Part shown: in pieces, positions 29,947-39,600 of the stretch | How positions within the stretch are numbered: position 1 is the first letter of the stretch | Layout of the letters: the number at the start of each line of letters is the position of its first letter | Origin: Hyaloraphidium curvatum | Lineage: Eukaryota > Monoblepharomycota > Hyaloraphidiomycetes > Hyaloraphidiales > Hyaloraphidiaceae | NCBI GenBank assembly: GCA_025558095.1 | Contig: JAIVFI010000024.1 | Coordinates: 558,001-622,000, forward strand | Length of the DNA: 64,000 nucleotides | Direction: 5' to 3' | The notes under the pieces: model-generated | What the model saw: only the letters and a program-made list of their open reading frames with translations | Database searches by the model: none | What the model was told of the DNA's origin: nothing | Position numbers and translations under genes: made by a program

Positions 29947-31407
29947 ATGGAAGGCCACGGGGCACCTGAAGAGCCCGCGGCCCCGCCCGAAGCGTTCTTC
30001 GTCTCCGCGGCAGAATGGGTCGCGCTGTTCCCGGCGCCGCCCGCGCCCCCGGACGAATCGCGGCTCGAGCCCGGCGCGCCCGACCCCGGCGCGGGCCTGC
30101 GCGCCGCGCCGCTGACCCGCGGCGCGCTTTTCGACGCGCTGCGCGACCTGCCGCTGGCCGCCTTTGTCGCGCGCGCGCAGCTCCTGCTCGGCCCGATCGC
30201 GGTCCACCAGGGCCGCAACCTCACGCTTCCGGCACTGGCGGCGGTTTCCCTCACCGTCCCCATGTGGCTCTTCAACGGCACCGGGACGGAGTTCGGGCGC
30301 GCGCAGCTCGCGGTTGCCACCTTCGCCATCGTCTCCTATTTCGTCTGGTTCCTCGCGACCTCGTGGGCCACCGACCTCGCGGCGCGCAGCCTCGCCGCTT
30401 CGCACCGCTCGTCGTCGCAGTCGTCCGCAGGCGATCTTTCGGCGACACCGTATGCCGGGGTAGCGCGCTGGCGGGCGGTGGCATCCTCGGGCGCGTCGCT
30501 GCTCACGCTGCACCGCAAGGGCGATCCTCTGTGCCCTTGCAGCGATTGCGTCGCCTCGGTGCCGGACAAAGTGGCGGCCGAAGTCGTCGCGTGGACGGCC
30601 TTGGGGACCGTCATCTTGTTTTGTATGCAGATCACCATGGTATGGACGCCGGTGGTCACATTCGGCGCACGGACGTGGTCGACAGCCTGGAGCGCTGTCC
30701 TCGCTGCCGGCTGGTTGGTATGCGCGACAGTCTACAACTCGGTGCAGCACCTTCCCTACGTCGCCCTGTCGCATCCGCCCCTCGAGATCCCGAAACGTCT
30801 GCGCCACCGGGCCGTGCTCCTCGCGCTGCGCGACCTCGTCGCCCGACTCAAGTTCGAAGCCGCCACCGTGAACGGCCCTTCTCTTCTCCCTTCCCCTCTC
30901 TCCTCCGAACCGTACGTCGCACTCCACGCTGCTCTTTCCAGATCCTGGGACAACCAGATCGCCGGGGCCTTCCTCGCCCACGGCCTCCTCCTTGCCTGGG
31001 GCCTGTGGACCGTTGTCCTGGGGGTCGTTTTCGCCTCCACGGGCGCCTGCATCCCCATCTGGATCCCCCTCTACGTGCTCGCGGTCGTCCTCATCCTCCT
31101 GCGCAACCTCCTTCTCATGGCCACGCTCAATTCTGGCGTCGCCTCGGTGCGCGCACTCTACGCCGACGCCGCCAAGGCCCTCCTGGAGCTCGCGACGCCA
31201 GCCTCGCGCGCGCACGCGGGGCTGCTCAAAGCGTACGCCGCGGACGACCCGAGGGGGAGGTGGCTGGGGTTCACGGTGGACTATGGGTTCGCGAGGACCG
31301 CGGCGGTGTCGATGTTCACGATCGCGCTGGGGGTGTGGACGATCCTGAGGGGGTTGGGCGTGGCGTTCGTGGTGGAGAGCGTGTGCGGGGGCGTGCCCGT
31401 CGCTTGA
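29947..31407 (+). CDS. multi-pass membrane protein, paralogue of the gene at 22072
   Basis: 486 aa from the ATG at 29947 (MEGHGAPEEP); an upstream in-frame ATG at 29821 would add 42 unlikely residues. It shares with the 22072 gene the N-terminal AAEWVALFPA motif, a CPCSDCVASV loop (CxCxxC) before a helix ending MVWTPVVTF, and a last segment TVDYGFARTAAVSMFTIALG followed by TILRGLGV and a terminal Cys. About seven hydrophobic segments are visible. Overall identity is low, so the duplication is old. Family unknown; a receptor or channel topology similar to gustatory-receptor-like proteins is a speculation. The long opposite-strand open frame across it is a GC-driven shadow. Confidence 0.7.
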   Translation: MEGHGAPEEPAAPPEAFFVSAAEWVALFPAPPAPPDESRLEPGAPDPGAGLRAAPLTRGALFDALRDLPLAAFVARAQLLLGPIAVHQGRNLTLPALAAVSLTVPMWLFNGTGTEFGRAQLAVATFAIVSYFVWFLATSWATDLAARSLAASHRSSSQSSAGDLSATPYAGVARWRAVASSGASLLTLHRKGDPLCPCSDCVASVPDKVAAEVVAWTALGTVILFCMQITMVWTPVVTFGARTWSTAWSAVLAAGWLVCATVYNSVQHLPYVALSHPPLEIPKRLRHRAVLLALRDLVARLKFEAATVNGPSLLPSPLSSEPYVALHAALSRSWDNQIAGAFLAHGLLLAWGLWTVVLGVVFASTGACIPIWIPLYVLAVVLILLRNLLLMATLNSGVASVRALYADAAKALLELATPASRAHAGLLKAYAADDPRGRWLGFTVDYGFARTAAVSMFTIALGVWTILRGLGVAFVVESVCGGVPVA

Positions 31408-31569
31408 TCGTGGAATCCCGTCAAACAACGTTAGTTTAAGCTGTTGTCTATCTTGCGCCGATTGCCCATGATCTCCTCAGTGGATCTTATGGGGGCGCGC
31501 TTGATCATGTGCAGCCGTCAGCGGCCTTTGTCCACGCACCCCCGCCCTCTCCCTGCGCCGCCCGCCGCG

Positions 31570-33527
31570 ATGGGCACGGTGAAGCTGTCGGTCAAATGGG
31601 CCGGCAAGAAGGTCCGCCGCCCCGCCGTCGCGCGTTTGCATTCGCTGACGGCCCGGCAGTTCGACGACGTCGAGGTCGACACGTCGGCGCCCGGCGCGGC
31701 GTTCAAGGCGCAGCTCTTCTCGCTGACCGGCGTGCCGCCCGAGCGCCAGAAGGTCATGGTCAAGGGCGGGCTGCTCAAGGACGACGCGGACATGGCCAAG
31801 CTGGGGCTCAAGGAGGGCCAGGTGCTCATGATGATGGGCACCGCAGGGGAGCTGCCGTCCGAGCCGCCGGCAAAGACGCTGTTCGTGGAGGACATGACGG
31901 ACGCGCAGCTCGCGCAAGTGGTGGGTCCGGGCGCGTCGGGGCCGGGACCTGGCGGGGCGGGCCGGGCGACGCGGCGAGCAAGGACGCGTCCTGCCCGCGT
32001 GCCCGCTGCCAGATCTCTGCTTTCGGGGCCGCAAATGGACTCTTTTCTGATTGCCGGATTTCATCAACCAGCTGGAAGTGCCGTCTGGACTCGTGAACCG
32101 TGGGTGAAGACCGTCCCATCGCTGTCGCCTGGAGTCCGACCGCTCCTCTCCAGTCGGAAACACCTGCTACCTCAACTCCACGCTACAATCCCTCCGCGCC
32201 ATCCCCGAGCTCGCCACCTCCCTCTCCCACGCCAACGCCTCGCTGGGGATGGACAACCGGAAGAACATCCCCCCCGCGCTGCGGCAGCTCTACGCCGAGC
32301 TCGGCAAGACCGCCTCGGCGGTGCCCCCCCTGGTGTTCTTGCAGGTCCTCCGCGGGGCGTTCCCGCAGTTTGCCGAGCAGGGGCGGGGGGGATACGTCCA
32401 GCAGGACGCCGAGGAGGTCATGACGTCGATCCTCAACTGCCTCAAGGACGGCGCGCCGGGGCTCAACGAGGACGGGACCCCGGTAAAGGACCGGAGCTTC
32501 GTCGAGCAGTACATGACGGGGGAGTACCTGCGCACCCTGAAGTGCGATGAGGCGCCCGAGGAGCCCGAAACGGAGAGCAGGGAGAGCTTCGTCAAGATGG
32601 CCGTGAACATTTCGGGAGGAGGTGGCGTCGCCGCGCTCTTCGCCGGCGGATTTCCGGGCTGACTGGACCTGCGGCGTCAGTCGTCACCTACATGACCCAG
32701 GAGATCCAGCAGTCGCTCGTGGAAAAGATCGAGAAGCAGTCGCCGACGCTGGAGCGGATGGCCACCTACACCCAGACAAGCCGGATCTCCCGGCTGCCCA
32801 AGTACCTGACCTTCCAGTTCATCCGCTTCCAATGGAAGGCGACGGAGCGCGTGCGGGCAAAGATCCTGAAGGCAAGCCTTGACATGGGCATCGCCGATGT
32901 CCGCGCTCACCGTGGTTCTGAACAGCGGGTCAAGTTCCCGTTCGAGCTGGACATGACCCCGTACGTCACCCCGGAGCTCCTCAAAAAGATGATCCCGGCC
33001 CGTGATCGGCTTCGCGAGGTGGAGGAGAAAAAGGAGGCCGAAGCCAAGGCCGTGAGTCGGCTTCCGCGGGCTTCCGTGACCAAAGCTCATCTCCTTTGGC
33101 AGCGCAAGTCCAAGCTTGACCAGGCCCCCGCGACCAACGGCACCAACGGTTCTGCGATGGAGGTCGACGCCGCGCCCAAAAGGTCGGAGCGCGAGGTCAT
33201 GGCGGAGCTGGGCCTGGACGCGGACCTCGCGGCCGATGTGGGCTCGTGCGTCCACGGGCAGTACGAGCTCATCGCCGTCATCACGCACCTCGGGAGGACC
33301 GCGGACGGCGGCCACTACATCGCCTGGGTCAAGAAAGGCGGCGACGAGTGGCGTGAGTTCTTACTAGGCCGCCTCGCGAGGCGCTGGCTCACAGTGTGCC
33401 CGCCGCAGACAAATTCGACGACGACAAGGTGTCCGTCGTCAAGTCGGACGAGATTCCGAAGCTGGAGGGCGGCGGCGAGTACCATTCCGCCTATATCGTG
33501 CTCTATCGCGCCCGCACTTTGGAGTAG
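31570..33527 (+). CDS. USP14: USP14/Ubp6 proteasome-associated ubiquitin carboxyl-terminal hydrolase
   Basis: This deubiquitinase binds the 26S proteasome and trims ubiquitin from substrates. Seven exons (31570-31920, 32072-32099, 32154-32621, 32681-32871, 32926-33051, 33103-33352, 33409-33527) sum to 510 aa; human USP14 has 494. The N-terminal ubiquitin-like domain (VKLSVKWAGKK...KVMVKGGLLKDD) is followed by FVEDMTDAQLA. The catalytic Cys box reads LGNTCYLNSTLQSL across the 28-nt exon. Other family blocks are KQSPTLER, RISRLPKYLTFQFIRF and VKFPFELDM, the catalytic His lies in GGHYIAWVK, and the end is HKFDDDKVSVV...YIVLYRA. The intron at 32872-32925 has a GC donor and stays in frame if retained. 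Confidence 0.93.
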
Positions 33528-33620
33528 AGCTTCGACGTTCTCTATCGCCGATCACTGCAGCGTCTAAGTCCAAGACCTGTCCAAGACCACGAATTACAAA
33601 AGACTTAGAGTAAAGGCACC

Positions 33621-36600
33621 TCACTCAAGGTGCCGCACGTCCAGGTCGGAAAGGAGGACCTTCTGCATCACCTCCACCTTCGACGCCAGGCCCTGCACAA
33701 AGTCATCCGACCCCGCCTGGCCCACCACGTTGTTCAGGAGCACGCGAATACCGCGCACGAGCTTCCTGGCGTCCTTCAGCTGCTTTTCCAAAGCCTTGTT
33801 GCGCCGGCGCAGGATGTCCTCGGCGCTCGGTTCCTCGGGCGCCGGCGCCTCCTCCGCGGGCGCTGGCCAGGCGTCCTGCACGACGGCTTCCTCCAAATCC
33901 CTCGGCTTCAAGACCAGCGAAGCCAGCCTCGGATCCGATTCGAGTGCGCCTGGCAGCTTCACCTCCAAAACGGGCGATCGGGTTTCCAAGCCGTACAGAT
34001 CGCCTTCGCCTCCAAGCGTGACAGCCGAAACAGATTGCTGAAGGAAGGCACCGCGGGGTCCCGAAATCCTGGCATCGTCGGTCGAACCATCGACCGGATC
34101 GCCTCCGTCTCCCAGGGCGGCCTCTGCCAATTCCACGACGGCAGCCTCCAGATCCTCCGGGTCAATAATGAGAATGGTGCTCGCGGGGTCCGCCGGGCCA
34201 AAATCGAGGCCAGGAGAGTCCGACAACGGCTCGAGCGACCGGGCCCCGGCCACACCGAGCCGGCCTCCGGCCGCGTCCAGCTGCGCCGCCAGTTTCTCGA
34301 TCAGGCCGATGAGCGGTCCTTCGAGCCGCGAGTAGGTGGTGAACTGCTGGAGCCGGGCCTTGATCAGGCCCACAGAAGCATCGACGAGCATGGACACCGT
34401 CGGACTGTCATCCGTGGCCAGAAGAGCCTCGGCCCTGTTTGGGAATGCGATCAGAAAAAGGAGGATCGCTGAAATCGTGGCCAACTTACCGGAATCCTTC
34501 AAAGAGCTCGCTGCTCTCCAGGACGTTGGCCACCCTCTGCAGCGTAGATGTCTGGAAGCCAGTTAGTTTCGGCGCTGGACCGCCCGCAGCCGGCACTCCG
34601 TTGGCCTGCAGGTCCTCAATGGCACGGTTCTGCGAGGCAATCTCCTTGACAGCCTCGAGGAAGATGTCCTTGAGCTCGCCGACCGAAGACCGCAGGGCAG
34701 CGAGGCGCCGCGAAACGGCTGGCGGGTGGCTACCCGATTCCAGGGCGTCCAAAAGAGCGTCGAGGCGCTGCAGCCTGATGGCTACGTCGATGGGGCCGTC
34801 GGACTCGTCAGCGGCCGGCTCGGACGGCTGGTCGTCGTCCGGTTGCACGTCTGCGCCGTCGGGTTGCTCGTCCGCCTCCTCGGGTTCGTCGGCGCCGAGC
34901 GTCTTGACCGCGTCCAGTTCCGCCTCTAGCTCTTCGATCTTCTGGTCCTTTTTGGCCAGCTCTTCAGCGGCCTCGAGCAACATGCCCTTTAGCTCTTCCA
35001 CGCCGGCCTTGACCGCCGCAACCTGTCGTGCCGGGGCATCGTTTGCCGGAGAGAGCTTGGCCTCCAGGCCACGGATGCGTTCGGCAACCGTCTTTGGCTC
35101 AGAGCTCTCTGCGACGGCGAGGGGCTGGGCAGCCGCTTCGAGCTCCGCGACCCGAGTTTCCGCGTCCTTCAGAGTCTTTTGGAGCTTGTCCACCTCGCGG
35201 CGGAGGTGGTTGCTGGCGACGAGTAGCCCGCTCAGCTCGATCTTTGTCCGATCCAGCTCTTTGGTCTTCTCCTCGAGCGCACCGCGAAGCTCGCTGTTGG
35301 TCTCGAAAGCGAGCTGCGCCTCGTCAAGCAGAACGTTGATGTACCGCTTGCGTGAGGCCAGTTGGACTTCCGTCGCTGCGAGCTTGGACGCCAGGTCCTC
35401 GGATGGAGGGTCAGCATTGGCCGAGGCCCCCTCGGCTGCGAGCTCGGTGACCGTCTCATCGAGCACTGGCTCGTCCGCTGAAGGAAGCGACCTGGTCGAA
35501 GTCTCGGCCAGCTCCAAGACCGGTGCGGCGGCGGCTCCCCTGAGCTTGTTGTACTCGTGCCGGAGGTAGTTGACCCCGACCTCGAGCCCGTTCATCTTTG
35601 CCTTTGCCGTCCGTAGCTCCGCGTTCTTTGCCTCCAGTTCCGCCTGCAGTCCTTCGACCGTCGCCCCCGACTCGTGCGCCTCGTCCAGGAGCACGTTTAT
35701 GTAGCGCTTCCGCGAGGCGAGCTGCGCCTCGGTGTCCGCGAGCTTGGCCTCGGTTTCGGCAAGCTTTGCGCTGAGGTCATCGGAGGGAAGGGCAGCTGGT
35801 GCTGGGGTTGCCGACGCGGAGACATCGGCTTCCCGCAGCTTGCCGTACTCGTGCCGGAGGTAGTTCACCCCAACTTCCAGCCCGTTCAGCTTTGCTCTCG
35901 CCGTCCTCAGTTCCGCACTCTTGGCATCGAGCTCCGCCTGAAGCCCGTCGACTTTGGAAGCCGACTCGTGAGCTTCATCCAGCAGCACGTTGATGTACCG
36001 CTTGCGCGATGCCAGTTGGGCCTCCGTTTCGGCGAGTTTCGACGCGAGGTCGTTGGTCGGAGCAGCGCCCTTGAGCTTGCCGTACTCGTGCCTGAGATAG
36101 TTTACGCCGACCTCCAGACCCGCAAGCCGCGCCTTGGTCGTCCGCAGCTCTGTCTTCGCCTCGGCAAGCTCGGCCTTGGCGGCTGCGAGCTCGGTATCCC
36201 TCTCGTCCAGCACGAGCTCGCCCGCTGAAGGAAGTGACCTGGTCGAAGTCTCGGCCGGCTCCGAGACCGGTGCGGCGGCAGCTTCCCTTAACTTGTTGTA
36301 CTCGTGCCGCAGGTAGTTGACGCCGACTTCGAGCCCGGCAAGGCGGGCCTTGGTCGTACGCAATTCGGCGTTCTTGGCCTCGAGCTCCGCCTGCAGGCCC
36401 TCGACCTTCGCCCCCGAGTCGTGGGCCTCGTCGAGGAGGACGTTGATGTAGCGTTTGCGCGAGCCAAGCTGGGCCTCGACTTCCGCCAGCCTCGGTGGCA
36501 GATCCTCAGCAGCCGCCGAAGCGGTGCCTTCCTTGAGCTTGTTGTATTCGTGGCTGTGACGGGGCAGTAAGTCATCCCGCCAGAGGCCTTCGACGCATGT

Positions 36601-39600
36601 CAAGCCATACCGGAGGTAGTTGACCCCGACATCAAGCCCGTTTAGCTTTGCGCGTGCCGTCCGAAGCTCGGAGTTCTTGACGTCGAGCTCCGAGCGTAGT
36701 TCGGCGATCATCTCGGCGGATTGCTGCGCTTCGTCCAGGAGCACATTAATGTAGCGCTTGCGCGACGCCAATTGTGCTTCGATGTCGGCCAGCTTCTGTG
36801 CCAGATCGTCCGAAGGAGCAGGGCCAACCGATTCGGACTTCAGCTTGTTGTATTCGTGTCTGCAAGAATCCGATGAGCCATTCAAGAACAGAACGAAACG
36901 ATGGTCACCCGCACCGCAAGTAGTTCACGCCGACTTCCAAGCCGGCGAGCCTGGCCTTCGTCGTCCTCAGTTCTGCCTTCGCAGCCGAAAGCTCGTCCTG
37001 CTCTGCAATCGGCACGTCCCGCGAGGCCTGCGCCCCCACACTCTCCTCCGGCTCCACGGGAGTCGGCTCCTGCACCGTCATGGACTCTGGAGCCTGCTTG
37101 AGCTTCGCGTACTCGTGCCTGAGGTAATCCACGCCGACTTTGAGCCCGTTGAGCTCGCCGCGGGTCGTGCGGAGCTCCACATTCTTCGCTTCCAGCTCGG
37201 AGCGCAGAGCCTGGATCGTCTCGGCCGAGTCCTGCGCCTCGTCGAGCAATACGGAGAGATAACGCTTCCGCGACGCAAGCTGGGCCTCGGTCGCCGCAAG
37301 CTTGGCAGGCAGATCCTCGACGGGGGGAGCAACCGACATGGTATCTTGCTCCGCCGTCGAGGCCTCCGGAATCGAACGAGCTTCCGTGGGCACACCACCT
37401 GTCGCCTCCTTGAGCTGGTCCTGCAGCTTGCGGTACTCGTGCCGCAGGTAGTCGACGCCGACCTTGAGGCCGTTGAGCTCTGCCCGGGTGCGACGCAGTT
37501 CGGCCTTCCGATCGTCTAGCTCCCGCATCAGGTCTGCGTTTGCGCCGACGGCGTTCTGAGCTTCGTCCAGGACCTGAGCCAGTTGAGCCTTCAGCGACGA
37601 CAGCTCCACTTTCGTCGCCTCGAGCTGGCCTTCGGCCTCTGCGAGCTTCAGCTTCGCATCGTCCTCGCCCGAAGGCGTGGCCTCCTTGAGCTTGTTGTAC
37701 TCGTGCCGCAGGTAATTGACACCGACTTCCAGGCCGGCTAGGCGGGCCCGGGTGGTGCGGAGCTCGTCCTTGGTTGCCCCCAGCTCGGCCTCCTTCTCGG
37801 ACAACGCGGAATCGCCAGATCCAATGTCTGACGCGGGGAACGCCCTTTCCGAGCCCTCGGTTGGAGCCGACGTCGACTGTGCCTCCTTGAGCTTGCCGTA
37901 CTCGTGCCTCAGGTAGTTCACGCCGACCTCAAGGCCATTCAGCTTGGCCCGAGCGGTGCGGAGCTCAGCGTTCCTTGCCTCCAGCTCAGCCTGGAGTTCC
38001 TCGACTTTCGCCGCCGACTCATGAGCTTCATCGAGGAGCACGTTGATGTACCGTTTGCGCGAGGCGAGCTGGCCTTCGGTTTCGGTGAGCTTGGAAGCGA
38101 GGTCATCCGCCAGCGGTGCAGTTGCGTCTTTGAGCTTGGCATACTCGTGCCGCAGGTAGTTGACTCCGACCTCCAGCCCCGCTAGCCGCGCTTTGGTCGT
38201 CCGCAGCTCCGCCTTGGCGTCGTCAAGCTCGACGTTCTTGGCGTCCAGCTCGGCACTCCGGGCGTGCACTACGGTACGCAGCGCCTCGATCTCCTCGGCG
38301 GAGCCCTGCGCCTCGTCCAGCAGCACGTTGATGTACCGCTTCCGCGATGCCAGCTGCGCCTCGGTTTCCGCGAGCTTGGCTTCCGCCTCGGCGAGCCTCG
38401 TCTCCGCATCTTCCGAGGGCGAAACGGCGGAGGCCGACTCCCTGAGTTTGGCATACTCGTGCCTCAGGTAGTTGACGCCGACCTCCAAGCCCGCCAACCG
38501 TGCCCTTGTCGTCCGCAGCTCGGCCTTGGCGTCCGCGAGCTCGGCTCGAGCGGTCGCGAGTTCGAGCTCCGTGTCCGCCGCCGCGAACTCGTCGGCCGAG
38601 GGGACCGAACTTGTCGATGCCTCGGCCTGGTCCCGAACGGCGGCGGGCGCAACATCCTTGAGTTTGCTGTACTCGTGCCTGCCGCGGCCCGATGTCAGCT
38701 TCCATTGACGAATGGGCCACGCAGACGGCTCCTACCCACCTCAAGTAGTTGACCCCGACCTCGAGCCCATTCAGCTTGGCCTTCGCAGTTCGCAGATCGG
38801 CCTTGGCGTCGGCAAGCTCGGCGTTCTTCGCCTCCAGCTCCGCCCGGAGCCCCTCGACCGTGGACCCGGACTCGTGCGCCTCGTCCAGCAGCACATTGAT
38901 GTAGCGTTTCCTGGATGCCAGCTGTGCCTCGGTTTCGGCGAGCTTCGTCGCCAGGCCCTCCGCCGGCGCCGCCTCCTTCAGCTTGGCGTACTCGTGCCGC
39001 AGGTAGTTCACGCCCACTTCCAGCCCGGCCAGGCGGGCCTTGGTCGTCCGCAGCTCGGCCTTGGCGTCCGCGAGCTCGGCTTTCGCGGCCGCAAGCTCGT
39101 CCTCCTGCTCCGCCGGCGCGGGGGCATCCTCTGCGGGCAGCGACCTGCTCGACGTCTCGGCCGGGTCCCAGACGGGCGCGGCCGCGGCATCCTTGAGCTT
39201 GCCGTACTCGTGCCTAATGAAACGTGATCGGTGATCCTTGATCCTCATTAATGAATCGGGCGCCGCTCACCTGAGGTAGTAGACCCCGACCTCGAGACCG
39301 TTCAGCTTGGCCTTGGCACTCCGGAGCTCGGCCCTGGCGTCGGCAAGCTCCGCACTCTTCGCCTCCACTTCCGCCCGGAGCCCCTCGACGGTCGCCCCCG
39401 ACTCGTGCGCTTCGTCGAGGAGCACGTTGATGTAGCGTTTCCTGGATGCCAGCTGTGCCTCGGTTTCGGCGAGCTTCGTCGCGAGGTCCTCCGCCGGCAC
39501 CGCCTCCTTGAGCTTGCCATACTCGTGCCGCAGGTAGTTCACGCCCACTTCCAGCCCGGCCAGGCGGGCCTTGGTCGTCCGCAGCTCGGCCTTGGCGTCC

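Noticed and set aside
29446-31428. 660-codon open frame on the minus strand opposite the second membrane-protein gene
   Set aside because: Composition is Arg/Gly/Glu-rich without domains, while the plus strand encodes a coherent multi-pass protein with a paralogue. High GC depletes stop codons and creates such shadows.
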